DNA of 64,000 bases from Urechidicola croceus (GTDB taxonomy: Bacteria; Bacteroidota; Bacteroidia; Flavobacteriales; Flavobacteriaceae). Numbering within the stretch: position 1 is the first letter of the stretch; every line of letters begins with the position of its first letter. Where the stretch lies: contig CAJIZG010000001.1 in the NCBI GenBank assembly GCA_905181865.1, positions 124,001 through 188,000 on the forward strand, written 5' to 3'. The notes beneath the pieces were generated by a model. It worked only from the letters and a program-made list of their open reading frames with translations. It searched no databases and had not been told where the DNA came from. A program made the translations under genes and the position numbers. Shown piece by piece: positions 1 through 8,859 of the stretch.

Positions 1-25
1 TAGTTAAACAAAGATAAGAATTAGT

Positions 26-1573
26 ATGAGCAATATACATATTTTATGGGTGGATGATGAAATCGATTTGTTAAAGCCTCACGTCATTTTCCTTGAAAAG
101 AAAAATTATAAAGTAACTACTTGTACCAACGGCGCAGATGCTATTGACCTTATCCAAGTCGAAAATTTTGATATCCTTTTTTTAGATGAAAATATGCCTG
201 GTATATCTGGTTTAGAAACACTTACAGAAATAAAATCTACCAATGCAAATCTTCCAATAATAATGATTACTAAAAGTGAGGAAGAGTATATTATGGAAGA
301 TGCTATTGGGAATAAAATTGCAGACTATCTGATAAAGCCAGTAAACCCAAATCAAATCCTTTTAAGTTTAAAAAAGAATTTAGATCACTCCAGATTAGTT
401 TCAGAAAAAACTACCTCAAACTATCAACAGGAATTTAGAAAAATAGCCGTGGATTTATCCATGGTAAATTCTTTTGAAGAATGGACTGAATTGTATCAAA
501 AGTTAGTTTATTGGGAAATTGAACTTGAAAATATTAATGACCAAGGAATGGTCGAAATTCTTGAAAGTCAGAAACAAGAAGCCAATACTCAATTTTTTAA
601 GTTTATAAAAAAGAATTATCAAGATTGGTTGGAAGGAGATCATAAACCTATACTATCACATACCTTATTCAAGGATTGCGTGCTCCCTCATATTAATAAA
701 AATAAAGGAACTTTATTAGTTGTCATTGATAATTTACGATACGATCAATGGAGAATGATGGAGCCTTTAATTTCAGACTATTATAAAAAGGTACAAGAAA
801 TTCCTTTTTACAGTATTTTACCAACCGCAACTCAGTATTCTAGAAATGCTATTTTTTCAGGTTTAATGCCTGCTGAAATGGAGAAGATGTATCCGAAATA
901 TTGGAAAAATGATACTGACGAAGGCGGTAAAAATTTATTTGAAAAAGATTTCCTTAAGGAGCAAATTAAAAGACTGGGGCTAGACATTAAACATGAATAT
1001 TATAAAATAACAAATTTAAGATCTGGTAAACAATTGGCACATTCTTATAAGTCTACAAAAGATAATGATCTTACTGTTATTGTTTATAATTTTGTCGATA
1101 TGTTGTCACATGCAAAAACTGAAATGGATGTTATTAAAGAATTGGCAGATGATGATAAAGCTTATAGATCACTAACTAAAAGTTGGTTTCAAAACTCCCC
1201 TTTATTAGAAATTATTCAAAAGGCACAGGAGTTAGGGCAAAAACTAATAATTACAACCGATCACGGTACTATTAACGCAAAAATACCATCAAAAATAATT
1301 GGAGATAAAAACATAAGTGCAAACTTAAGATACAAAACTGGTAAAAGCCTTACGTTCAATAAAAAGGAAGTGTATTTCGTAAAGAACCCTAAAGATATTC
1401 ACTTGCCCACCATTAGTATGAATAGTTCATTTGTATTTGCCAAAGAAGATTTATTCTTTGCCTACCCAAATAACTTTAACCATTTTGTAAATTACTATAA
1501 AAATACCTATCAACATGGTGGAATCTCGTTGGAGGAAATGATTATTCCTTGTGCTATTCTAGAACCAAAATAA
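26..1573 (+). CDS. porX: PorX, response regulator with PglZ domain (type IX secretion)
   Basis: A 515-residue two-domain protein. Residues 1-120 form a CheY-like receiver: acidic pair near residues 10-11, phosphoacceptor Asp54 in LFLDENMPG, switch Thr82 and Lys104 in YLIKP. Residues about 200-510 form a PglZ/alkaline-phosphatase-like domain with metal-ligand-like stretches VVIDNLRYD and TTDHGT. This combination is the PorX family, the response regulator that works with PorY and a sigma factor to control the type IX secretion system in Bacteroidota. The next genes, tsaE and ald, follow closely, the usual flavobacterial order, so the three are probably co-transcribed. The PglZ domain here is part of PorX and does not indicate phage defence. 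A full start codon lies 25 bases into the window. Confidence 0.95.
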   Translation: MSNIHILWVDDEIDLLKPHVIFLEKKNYKVTTCTNGADAIDLIQVENFDILFLDENMPGISGLETLTEIKSTNANLPIIMITKSEEEYIMEDAIGNKIADYLIKPVNPNQILLSLKKNLDHSRLVSEKTTSNYQQEFRKIAVDLSMVNSFEEWTELYQKLVYWEIELENINDQGMVEILESQKQEANTQFFKFIKKNYQDWLEGDHKPILSHTLFKDCVLPHINKNKGTLLVVIDNLRYDQWRMMEPLISDYYKKVQEIPFYSILPTATQYSRNAIFSGLMPAEMEKMYPKYWKNDTDEGGKNLFEKDFLKEQIKRLGLDIKHEYYKITNLRSGKQLAHSYKSTKDNDLTVIVYNFVDMLSHAKTEMDVIKELADDDKAYRSLTKSWFQNSPLLEIIQKAQELGQKLIITTDHGTINAKIPSKIIGDKNISANLRYKTGKSLTFNKKEVYFVKNPKDIHLPTISMNSSFVFAKEDLFFAYPNNFNHFVNYYKNTYQHGGISLEEMIIPCAILEPK

Positions 1574-1592
1574 TTCTAAATTATATTTTTAT

Positions 1593-2012
1593 ATGATAAA
1601 GAAAAAATACACGCTAGAATTAATTCCAAAAATAGCCAAAGAAATAATCAAAAATGCCAAAGGAAAAATCTTGCTCTTCAATGGAGAAATGGGAGCAGGA
1701 AAAACGACATTAATTAAAGAAATATCAAAACAACTTGGCGTTAAAGACATTACAAGTTCCCCGACTTTTTCTCTGGTAAATGAATATCAAACCAACCGCG
1801 GTGAAACTATCTATCATTTTGACTTTTATAGGGTAAATGATGAGGAAGAGGCGTATGACATGGGTATTGAAGATTACCTGTATAATGATGCATGGTGTTT
1901 TATAGAATGGGGTGAAAATGTTCAAAATTTATTACCTTTAGAAATTACAAATATCAATATTGATATTGTTAATACAAATCAACGAACCATAGAAATTAAA
2001 ATAGATGGGTAA
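1593..2012 (+). CDS. tsaE: TsaE, ATPase of tRNA t6A37 synthesis
   Basis: 139 residues, normal for TsaE. The P-loop GEMGAGKTT lies at residues 31-39, followed by the family stretch SSPTFSLVNEY and, further on, HFDFYR and FIEWGE. TsaE partners with TsaB and TsaD in adding threonylcarbamoyl to A37 of ANN-decoding tRNAs, in the cytoplasm. The gene starts 19 bases after porX stops and its end overlaps the ald start by 8 bases, so translation of ald is probably coupled to it. Confidence 0.95.
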   Translation: MIKKKYTLELIPKIAKEIIKNAKGKILLFNGEMGAGKTTLIKEISKQLGVKDITSSPTFSLVNEYQTNRGETIYHFDFYRVNDEEEAYDMGIEDYLYNDAWCFIEWGENVQNLLPLEITNINIDIVNTNQRTIEIKIDG

Positions 2013-3207
2013 AAAGACTACTTCTCCGTTTAGCAAAGAACAATTAATGCCTCAAGCTGAAATGCTTGAAATAAAACGTAAAAAAGGAGATTTATTCATT
2101 GGAGTCCCCAAAGAATCCTATACTCAAGAGAAAAGAGTGTGCTTAACACCTGATGCAGTTGCGGCAATAACAGCACATGGTCATAGAGTAATTGTGGAAT
2201 CAGGAGCAGGATTAGGTTCAAATTTTTCAGATATTGAATATTCTGAATCTGGAGCAAAAATAGCGTTTGACCCTAAAGAAGCCTTTGAATGTAATATCGT
2301 TTTAAAAGTTGGACCACCATCCTATGAAGAAATTGAAATGATGTGTCCACAAAGCGCCTTATTTTCTACACTTCAACTCAAAACACAAACAAAGAAATAT
2401 TTTGAATCATTAGCTAAAAAAAGAATTTCGGCGGTAGCCTTTGATTTTATAAGAGATGAGCAAGGCGCCTATCCCGTTGTAAAATCTTTAAGTGAAATTG
2501 CTGGAATTGCCTCCGTATTAATCGCAAGTGAAATTATGAGTTCTCATAAAAGTGGTAATGGCTTATTAATGGGGAATATTAGTGGAGTACCACCTACCAA
2601 TGTTGTAATATTAGGTGGTGGAACTGTTGGTGAGTTTGCAGCAAGATCTGCCCTAGGTTTAGGAGCAAGAGTAAAAGTATTTGACAATTCATTGTCAAAA
2701 TTAAGACATATACAACGAAGTTTAGGTAGTTTAATATACACGTCTACTATTCAACCTAAAACCCTTCAAAAGGCCTTAATGAGATGCGATGTAGCTATAG
2801 GAGCCATGAGAGGAAAAACACGTTCTCCGATCTTAGTTAGTGAAGAAATGGTTCAAAACATGAAGCACGGTGCTGTGATTGTAGATGTGAGTATAGATAG
2901 CGGCGGATGCTTTGAGACCTCAGAAGTTACAAGTCACCAAAATCCTACATTTGAAAAATATGGTATAACACATTATTGCGTACCCAATATACCTTCTAAA
3001 TACTCCAGAACTTCCTCTGTTTCAATAAGTAACATATTTACACCTTACTTATTAAACATTGCCGAAGAAGGAGGCTTTGAAAATGCTGTAAGATTTAATA
3101 AAAGTTTGCAAAAAGGAATGTATTTTTACCACGGAATCCTAACTAATAAATCTATTGCAGATTGGTTTGGATTGCCGTTTAGAGATATTAATTTGTTGAT
3201 TTTATAA
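2005..3207 (+). CDS. ald: Alanine dehydrogenase
   Basis: 400 residues. The N-terminal domain carries IGVPKES (about residue 33) and the NAD-binding domain has the dinucleotide-binding loop VVILGGGTVGE near residue 200, followed by the adenine-ribose acidic residue in KVFDNS. This is the alanine dehydrogenase/transhydrogenase alpha fold; the length and the flavobacterial C-terminus WFGLPFRDIN favour alanine dehydrogenase (L-alanine + NAD+ to pyruvate + ammonia). The N-terminus is about 30 residues longer than classical Ald, as is common in this family. The start overlaps tsaE by 8 bases. Confidence 0.9.
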   Translation: MGKKTTSPFSKEQLMPQAEMLEIKRKKGDLFIGVPKESYTQEKRVCLTPDAVAAITAHGHRVIVESGAGLGSNFSDIEYSESGAKIAFDPKEAFECNIVLKVGPPSYEEIEMMCPQSALFSTLQLKTQTKKYFESLAKKRISAVAFDFIRDEQGAYPVVKSLSEIAGIASVLIASEIMSSHKSGNGLLMGNISGVPPTNVVILGGGTVGEFAARSALGLGARVKVFDNSLSKLRHIQRSLGSLIYTSTIQPKTLQKALMRCDVAIGAMRGKTRSPILVSEEMVQNMKHGAVIVDVSIDSGGCFETSEVTSHQNPTFEKYGITHYCVPNIPSKYSRTSSVSISNIFTPYLLNIAEEGGFENAVRFNKSLQKGMYFYHGILTNKSIADWFGLPFRDINLLIL

Positions 3208-3211
3208 AATC

Positions 3212-3319
3212 GGTCATTACAACGCTGCCGGAATGGAAAACAGGCATAGTGAAACCATTTTATTAAATAGATTACCTCTTGTTTTTTTAGAACATGAAGT
3301 AATGACGCTAAAAAAATAA
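3212..3319 (+). pseudogene. Short coding-like relic between ald and the DUF4258 gene
   Basis: A 35-codon open frame with no convincing start, reading roughly GHYNAAGMENRHSE and ending LEHEVMTLKK before a stop at 3317-3319. Its composition looks like real protein rather than intergenic noise, and a start at the internal ATG (3233) would give only about 28 residues. I do not recognise the family. It could be the last piece of a deleted gene or a genuine small peptide. Confidence 0.25.
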
Positions 3320-3321
3320 TA

Positions 3322-3705
3322 ATGAAGTTTATCCACCGATTCGCCTACTTTTTAATTGGATTAGTCATAGGTTCTATTTTTGTATATTTTATTTGGAATA
3401 AAAAAGATGTTCAATTCGATTACTTTCCCAATTCTCGTGTTTTAAAAAACATAAAGAATGACATCCGTGTTTTTGATTCCAAGGCCTTAGCACAAATGAT
3501 AGAAATAGGTATTGATACCGCAGATATTTCTGATATTCTTGAGTATGGTGATGTTGATTTTAAAAATAGTCTGCCTAGACAGAAGCCTTGTAAAAAGTAT
3601 CTTATTCAAGGGGAGCCTAAAGAAAAAAAAGTCTTAATTACTATTAAAAAATGCGATTCCGTTTCTACCATAAACAACGTAAAACTTATCAATAATGAAA
3701 ACTAG
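3322..3705 (+). CDS. DUF4258-like membrane-anchored protein
   Basis: 127 residues. One N-terminal transmembrane segment (about residues 8-26, [19 protein letters not shown]) is followed by a soluble domain with [26 protein letters not shown] and a basic C-terminal part with two cysteines. This pattern fits the small DUF4258 proteins that flavobacteria keep next to ald. Function is unknown. The reading frame overlaps the start of the arsenite transporter by 11 bases. Confidence 0.6.
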   Translation: MKFIHRFAYFLIGLVIGSIFVYFIWNKKDVQFDYFPNSRVLKNIKNDIRVFDSKALAQMIEIGIDTADISDILEYGDVDFKNSLPRQKPCKKYLIQGEPKEKKVLITIKKCDSVSTINNVKLINNEN

Positions 3706-4726
3706 GCTTAAGTTTTTAGATAGATATTTAACGCTTTGGATTTTCTTAGCAATGGTAATTGGTGTTGCCCTAGGATACATATTTCCCCATATGGCTCAAA
3801 TAAATGAAAATTTATCGGTAGGCACCACAAATATTCCTTTGGCAATTGGATTGATTTTAATGATGTACCCGCCCTTAGCCAAAGTAGATTACAGCTTAAT
3901 CCCGCAAGTTTTTAAAGATGTTAAATTGATACGTTTATCATTATTTTTAAATTGGATTATAGGTCCTGTTTTAATGTTCTTTCTTGCAATTATCTTTCTA
4001 AGAGACTATCCTGGTTACATGGTTGGTTTAATCTTAATAGGAATTGCACGGTGCATCGCTATGGTAATTGTATGGAATGATTTAGCTGGAGGAAGTCGAG
4101 AATACGGGGCGACTTTAATTGCTTTAAATAGTGTTTTTCAGATTGGAACCTATAGTTTTTTTGCTTGGCTATTTATTACTATACTACCACCCTATTTTGG
4201 GATAGCATCTTCTGAGATTCAAATATCAATGCTTGAGGTTTCTGAAAGTGTTTTAATTTACTTAGGGATTCCATTTCTAACTGGATTTTTAAGTCGAAAA
4301 TATTTAGTAAAATTCAAAGGCTTAGACTGGTATAACAGAAAATTTATTCCTGCAATCTCACCTATAACATTAATTGCTCTGTTAGCTACGATCGTTTTAA
4401 TGTTTAGCCTAAAAGGCGAAATGATTATAGAAGTACCATTCGATGTTGTACGCATCGCAATTCCGTTAATTATTTATTTTGTCTTAATGTTTTTTGTGAG
4501 TTTTTTCACGGCTCAAAAAATGGGTATTGATTATAAGCGAAATATTTCTGTAGCGTTTACAGCTACCGGAAATAATTTTGAGTTAGCAATCGCGGTTGCT
4601 ATTGCCATATTTGGAATTAATTCGCCTCAAGCATTCGCTGGGGTCATTGGTCCTCTAATTGAAGTTCCTGTGTTAATATTATTAGTAAATGTGGCTTTAA
4701 AGTTAAAAAAGAAGTATTACTCTTAG
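3695..4726 (+). CDS. arsB: ACR3-family arsenite efflux permease
   Basis: 343 residues with about ten hydrophobic segments. The conserved cysteine in [13 protein letters not shown] (about residue 120) is the functionally important TM4 cysteine of ACR3 carriers, and [18 protein letters not shown] near residue 290 is the second conserved signature. The protein should export As(III) across the inner membrane using the proton gradient. It follows the DUF4258 gene with an 11-base overlap. No ArsR repressor is adjacent; the arsenate-reductase-like protein is 32 kb away at 36648-37280, so the ars genes are dispersed here. Confidence 0.9.
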   Translation: MKTRLKFLDRYLTLWIFLAMVIGVALGYIFPHMAQINENLSVGTTNIPLAIGLILMMYPPLAKVDYSLIPQVFKDVKLIRLSLFLNWIIGPVLMFFLAIIFLRDYPGYMVGLILIGIARCIAMVIVWNDLAGGSREYGATLIALNSVFQIGTYSFFAWLFITILPPYFGIASSEIQISMLEVSESVLIYLGIPFLTGFLSRKYLVKFKGLDWYNRKFIPAISPITLIALLATIVLMFSLKGEMIIEVPFDVVRIAIPLIIYFVLMFFVSFFTAQKMGIDYKRNISVAFTATGNNFELAIAVAIAIFGINSPQAFAGVIGPLIEVPVLILLVNVALKLKKKYYS

Positions 4727-4858
4727 ATTCGATTTGAGTGCTCGTTAGTTTATCATTGACTAAAGAAAATAGTAAGTTGGTATAACGCAGTGATATCTCT
4801 ATTGCCTTTTAAATTTAAATATTAGAACGAATTTCCTTTCAATTTCTGGTCATGACGT

Positions 4859-5542
4859 TTACTCGATAATACGCTCCTCAAAATACCGTTCCTTAATTTT
4901 ATCAATACTTTTGATGGTTTTCTCCATCCAATCTAATGTCTTGAGTATTTTATCTTCTTCTACTAATTTCCAATCAACTTCAGAAGCACGCAGTCTTTCA
5001 GTTACTGATTGTAAGATAATAGCTGCAGCAACAGAAATATTTAAACTTTCTGTGAAACCAACCATAGGAACTTTTAAGTAACCGTCTGCCTGTTCCATTA
5101 TGGTATTTGAAACACCCTCTTTTTCAACTCCAAAAACAAAAGCCGCTTTTTTTGAAATATCAAAATCGTGTAACAAACACGATTCATTGTGAGGAGTCGT
5201 TGCTATTAACTGGTATCCCTCCGCTTTTATGAAATCGATACAATCTTGCGTGTTAACCTGTTTATCTCGATAATGATGAAAGTCCACCCATTTTTGAGAA
5301 CCTTTACCCACTTGGTTAGACATGTAACTTTTGTATTTATTCTCGATGATATGCACATCTTGAATACCAAAAATATCACAACTACGAACTACTGCACTTG
5401 TGTTGTGCTTTTGAAATAAATCTTCAAGAATTACGGTAAAATGACGCGTTCGATTCTCTAAAACCTTATCAAAAGTATCCTTGCGTTTTTCAGTTACAAT
5501 ATTCGATAATAAATCAAAATAGCCTTGGTCAAATTCAGTCAT
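4859..5542 (-). CDS. trmH: TrmH/SpoU-family RNA 2'-O-methyltransferase
   Basis: 227 residues from the preferred start MTEFDQGYF. All three SPOUT motifs are visible: NTSAVVRSCDIFGI (motif 1), AFVFGVEKEGVS (motif 2) and VPMVGFTESLNISVAAAI (motif 3). The short N-terminal extension and basic C-terminal helix fit tRNA (guanosine-18-2'-O)-methyltransferase TrmH. An upstream in-frame start would add 24 residues unlike the family, so it was not chosen. Convergent with the ACR3 gene and transcribed alone. Confidence 0.85.
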   Translation of the reverse strand: MTEFDQGYFDLLSNIVTEKRKDTFDKVLENRTRHFTVILEDLFQKHNTSAVVRSCDIFGIQDVHIIENKYKSYMSNQVGKGSQKWVDFHHYRDKQVNTQDCIDFIKAEGYQLIATTPHNESCLLHDFDISKKAAFVFGVEKEGVSNTIMEQADGYLKVPMVGFTESLNISVAAAIILQSVTERLRASEVDWKLVEEDKILKTLDWMEKTIKSIDKIKERYFEERIIE

Positions 5543-5632
5543 AAAGCAAAAATAATACGATTTTTCGTTTAATAGTGTTTTTTCGTTTAACATTCTTGTT
5601 AAAACGAAAATCAATCCATCAATAAAACTCAG

Positions 5633-5652
5633 ATTCCTGCTTTCACAGGAAT
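5633..5652. repeat. Short palindrome ATTCCTG-N6-CAGGAAT
   Basis: A 7-bp perfect inverted repeat with a 6-base loop in the gap upstream of the trmH gene. Similar ATTCCTGC...GCAGGAAT hairpins are scattered between genes in many flavobacterial genomes (general knowledge, not checked here). It could also act as a weak terminator stem, but no U-run follows on either strand. Confidence 0.35.
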
Positions 5653-5727
5653 GCCATTTCGTAAATATTTAATATCAAAGTGTTAAAGGAGTGCCAAAGA
5701 ATTCTATAGTTTTCTCTCACTGTCAGA

Positions 5728-6198
5728 TTAAGATATTATTTTAAAAATAGTTTCGTACAATTCCCCGTTAGAAATAGCACTACCCTTTTCTATCAAATCA
5801 AAGACTTCTACGTTACGCTCTTTTAAATAAGGCTTTTGACCTTTAAAATAATCAATTGAAGCCTCTTTAGAATTAGCTATAAACCACTTATAGTCTTCTT
5901 TATTCAAAAAATCGAAATTTGGTCTAGAAACCTTCACCACAATTCGTTGAATATGCTCTTTATCACATCTAAATAAATTTAAAGAATCAGAAGAAAAGTG
6001 TTCCAAATAATTAGTTTTTAATAATACCTTATCCCAAACAAGATCGCTAAAAATATTCATTTCTTCTTCGGCAACTTCTGGTTTACTTTCCTTAATTGAA
6101 TTCCATTCATTAACATCTACTTGCTGCGTTGCTAAAAACGTAGCAAACTCTTGATGTAATTCCTCAAATTGCTCCTTTGTTAGTTGTCTGTATTTCAT
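5728..6198 (-). CDS. Conserved flavobacterial protein (DUF6495-like)
   Basis: 156 residues from MKYRQLTKEQFEELHQEF; a start 7 codons upstream is less likely because flavobacterial relatives begin with MKY. Acidic, cytoplasmic, no signal peptide or membrane segment. Features are WNSIKESKPEVAEEE near residue 35 and the aromatic stretch FDFLNKEDYKWF in the second half. I believe this is the DUF6495 family, found beside the rplI operon in this group; its function is unknown. It lies downstream of the rplI terminator on the same strand. Confidence 0.65.
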   Translation of the reverse strand: MKYRQLTKEQFEELHQEFATFLATQQVDVNEWNSIKESKPEVAEEEMNIFSDLVWDKVLLKTNYLEHFSSDSLNLFRCDKEHIQRIVVKVSRPNFDFLNKEDYKWFIANSKEASIDYFKGQKPYLKERNVEVFDLIEKGSAISNGELYETIFKIIS

Positions 6199-6225
6199 CG
6201 TGTCTAATAAATCAATCAAAAATAA

Positions 6226-6260
6226 AAAAAACCGTTCTAAATAAATTAGAACGGTTTTTT
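6226..6260 (-). terminator. Rho-independent terminator of rpsF-rpsR-rplI
   Basis: A 15-bp perfect inverted repeat (arms 6226-6240 and 6246-6260, core AACCGTTCTAA) with A/T runs at the outside, so the minus-strand transcript ends in a run of U. It sits 21 bases after the rplI stop. Confidence 0.85.
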
Positions 6261-6281
6261 AATAAAGTTTACCTATTTATG

Positions 6282-6731
6282 TTATGCTCCTCCAACAACT
6301 TCAAATGTTAAGTCTACAATTACAGCTCTGTGTAATCTTACAGCTGCATTGTATTTACCTAAACGTTTTACATTGCCACCTTCTACTTTGATAAATTTCT
6401 TATCAATAGTTTCACCCGCTTTTTCTAAAGCTGCAGCAACATCAATATTGTTTACCGAACCGAATAATTTACTTCCGTCTCCAGTCTTAGCAAGAATTTT
6501 AATCTCTAATGCTTTTAGGGCATCTGCAACTTTGGTCGCATCTTTGATTAATTTTTCTTCTTTAAAGGCGCGTTGTTTTAATGTTTCAGCCAATACTTTT
6601 TTTGCCGAAACAGTAGCTAAAATAGCGACACCCTGAGGGATCAAGAAATTACGACCATAACCGTTCTTAACAGTAACTAGATCGTCTTTAAATCCTACGT
6701 TTTCTACGTCTTGTTTTAATATAAGTTCCAT
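6282..6731 (-). CDS. rplI: 50S ribosomal protein L9
   Basis: 149 residues, standard for bL9. The N-terminal signature MELILKQDVENVGFKDDLV with GYGRNFLIPQG binds 23S rRNA; a long connecting helix and a C-terminal domain ending HRAVIVDLTFEVV follow. It is the last gene of the rpsF-rpsR-rplI operon, 11 bases after rpsR, and is followed by a strong terminator. Confidence 0.98.
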   Translation of the reverse strand: MELILKQDVENVGFKDDLVTVKNGYGRNFLIPQGVAILATVSAKKVLAETLKQRAFKEEKLIKDATKVADALKALEIKILAKTGDGSKLFGSVNNIDVAAALEKAGETIDKKFIKVEGGNVKRLGKYNAAVRLHRAVIVDLTFEVVGGA

Positions 6732-6742
6732 CTTCCTCTAAA

Positions 6743-7039
6743 TTATTTTAATAAATCTCCTACGTATGGCATTAATGCTAAGTGACGTGCTCTTTTAATA
6801 GCAACAGAAACTTTACGTTGGTATTTTAATGAAGTACCCGTTAAACGACGCGGTAAAATTTTACCTTGCTCATTTACCAAATACATTAAGAAATCTGCAT
6901 CTTTATAATCGATGTATTTGATACCATTCTTTTTGAAACGACAATATTTCGCTTCTTTCTTAGTCTCAATGTCTAACGGTGTTAGGTACCTAACGTCACC
7001 TTGTTTTCCTCCTTTTGCTGATTGTTCTATATTTGCCAT
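6743..7039 (-). CDS. rpsR: 30S ribosomal protein S18
   Basis: 98 residues from [12 protein letters not shown]; an upstream in-frame start overlapping rpsF was rejected. It carries [16 protein letters not shown] and [28 protein letters not shown], diagnostic for bS18, which forms a heterodimer with S6 on the platform of the small subunit. It begins 4 bases downstream of the rpsF stop, consistent with coupled synthesis of S6 and S18. Confidence 0.98.
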   Translation of the reverse strand: MANIEQSAKGGKQGDVRYLTPLDIETKKEAKYCRFKKNGIKYIDYKDADFLMYLVNEQGKILPRRLTGTSLKYQRKVSVAIKRARHLALMPYVGDLLK

Positions 7040-7043
7040 GATC

Positions 7044-7385
7044 CTATTTTTTAGAAGATTTAACGCGCGCTTTTCTTTTCTCAGCCCAAGCAGCAGCATG
7101 TTTATCTAATTTTACAGTCAAATAACGCATAACGCTATCATCTCTTCTGAATTCAAGCTCAAATGGAGCAAGAGCTTCACCGTCTGCTTTGTATTCAAAC
7201 AAGTGGTAAAAACCACTTTTTTTGTGTTGGATTGCATAAGCTAATTTTTTTAAGCCCCAATCTTCTTTGTGGATCATTTCGGCACCTTTGGAAACAAGAT
7301 AGTCCTCGAACTTCTTTACTGCTTCCTTTATCTGAGTTTCAGATAAAACGGGATTCAAAATGAAAACAGTTTCGTAATGATTCAT
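7044..7385 (-). CDS. rpsF: 30S ribosomal protein S6
   Basis: 113 residues. [16 protein letters not shown] and [18 protein letters not shown] are typical for bS6, as is the basic tail. First gene of the rpsF-rpsR-rplI operon; a consensus Bacteroidota promoter lies 33-62 bases upstream. Confidence 0.98.
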   Translation of the reverse strand: MNHYETVFILNPVLSETQIKEAVKKFEDYLVSKGAEMIHKEDWGLKKLAYAIQHKKSGFYHLFEYKADGEALAPFELEFRRDDSVMRYLTVKLDKHAAAWAEKRKARVKSSKK

Positions 7386-7417
7386 AATTAATAATTTTAG
7401 TTTTACTTTTAAGGCTG

Positions 7418-7447
7418 CAAATATACAGTTATTAAGTTAATCCGCAA
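7418..7447 (-). promoter_or_regulatory. Consensus promoter of rpsF operon
   Basis: On the minus strand: TTG (7447-7445), 19-base spacer, TATATTTG (7425-7418). This matches the Bacteroidota sigma-70-type consensus TTG-N19-TAnnTTTG exactly and lies directly upstream of rpsF. Confidence 0.85.
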
Positions 7448-7597
7448 GTACATTTCATATTAAATAAAGCCGATAAAAAAATCTCTTAACCTTGGACTTT
7501 TTAAACTTAATAAAAGCTAAAAATTTAATAGTGTATAATGACAATTGTCATGAATTCATAAAAATTGTTTCAAGTATCTTTACAAAAAATATCAGCT

Positions 7598-7890
7598 ATG
7601 AATAAAGCAGTATATATTTCAACGAGTGAACCCAATAGTGGAAAATCAATAGTTACTCTAGGTTTAATGAAAATTATTCTAGGAAACACGGCTAAAGCAG
7701 GTTACTTATGGCCTATTATTGATGATATTTTGGGCGACAAGAAGGACAATCATATTCAAACTGTTATTTCGCATTTTGATATTCCCATGGAACATGATGA
7801 CGCTTTTGTTTATACCAGAAGTGAATTCGTAAAAAAGAGAAATCTAGGTGAAGACGGAGAAATTATTGATGCCATTATCCAACAATATAA
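7598..7890 (+). pseudogene. pta: Remnant of pta (phosphate acetyltransferase), N-terminal 98 codons only
   Basis: Begins normally with MNKAVYISTSEPNSGKS, the P-loop of the N-terminal AAA_26-type domain of long bacterial Pta, and continues through AKAGYLWPIIDD and DNHIQTVISHFDIPM to about IIQQYKRL. Then it runs out of frame into acetate kinase sequence. Family members are about 700 residues, so roughly 600 residues including the whole catalytic PTA_PTB domain are gone. The start region is intact, which points to one internal deletion rather than slow decay. Confidence 0.85.
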
Positions 7891-8558
7891 GCGTTTATCA
7901 TGGTTTTCATGGAACAAGCCATAAATATGTTTCTAAAAAGGCTATTGACCATTTACAAATAGATTCCTCTAAAATTATCTCCATCCATCTTGGTAATGGT
8001 TGTAGCATGACCGCAATAGAAAACGGAAAAAGTATAGATCATACCTTAGGGTTTAGCCCAGTTAATGGTTTAATTATGGGAACTAGAAGCGGCGATATTG
8101 ACCATTCACTCGTATTTTATTTGGTTAACAACCTTCAGTATTCACTTGATGCTGTGAATACGATACTTCAAAAAGAAAGTGGAATGCTGGGATTAACTGG
8201 GTTTAGTGATTTAAGAGACCTTCAAAATCAAGCAGAAAATGGAAATAAAAAATGTAGCCTAGCCTTAGAGATGAATGCCTACAGAATTCAAAAATACATA
8301 AGCGAGTACACGGCTATTATGAATGGTTTAAATGCTCTTATTTTTATAGCAGGAATTGGAGATAACTCCATTATTTTGAGAAAAATGACCTGTAATAATC
8401 TTACTTATTTAGGAGTAGAACTTGATAAATTAAAAAATAATTTTCGCCCAAAGTCATTGACCGAAATTCAATCTCAAAATTCAAGGGTAAAAATTCTAGT
8501 TATTCCAACAAACGAAGAGATAGAAATTACCAAACAATGTTTTGCGGTATTGCACTAA
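7885..8558 (+). pseudogene. ackA: Remnant of ackA (acetate kinase), C-terminal part
   Basis: From about 7888 the frame one base over encodes VYHGFHGTSHKYVSKKA, the start of the acetate kinase C-terminal half, then IHLGNGCSMTAIENG, DHTLGFSPVNGLIMGTRSGDID and IFIAGIGDNS, and continues to a normal stop. About 220 of some 400 residues survive; the N-terminal half, with the substrate-binding Asn and Arg residues, is missing. The junction with pta at about 7885-7895 is out of frame, so no fusion protein is made. Conserved AckA motifs remain, so the event is probably recent. Confidence 0.88.
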
Positions 8559-8720
8559 GTTTCTAATCTTTTGAGAAATTATCGGTTTTCAAATAAACTT
8601 TTTGAGCAAACTGCTATACCCTATTTGGAAAATATATTAAACAAAACACTTTTATATATTACAGTACGCTCATTCGTTTTTTTTCTAAGCAAAAAAGGAA
8701 TTAGATAGTTTTTCTATAAT

Positions 8721-8851
8721 TAATCAAAATATTGTTGCTGTTTCAGATTATATCTTCTTCTAAAAAAAAAGCCTTTTCCCTTTGTATAGAGCACTAGTTT
8801 AGCATCGTAACCATAAAACCAGTTGATAAATTGGATGTACCCCCTTTTTAG
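8721..8851 (-). pseudogene. C-terminal coding relic of unidentified gene
   Basis: Within the 301-base gap after ackA, the minus strand has an open frame reading YIQFINWFYGYDAKLVLY, then TKGKGFFFRRRYNLKQQQYFD and a stop at 8721-8723. It has no start and looks like the tail of a real protein left after deletion. I do not recognise the family. It lies just downstream of lhgO on the same strand. Confidence 0.35.
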
Positions 8852-8859
8852 AGAAAAAT

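Noticed and set aside
26-1573. PglZ domain as part of a BREX-like phage defence system
   Set aside because: The N-terminal receiver domain and flavobacterial gene order identify PorX; no other BREX genes are present.
7598-8558. A functional Pta-AckA fusion protein
   Set aside because: The two parts are in different frames and both lack catalytic regions.
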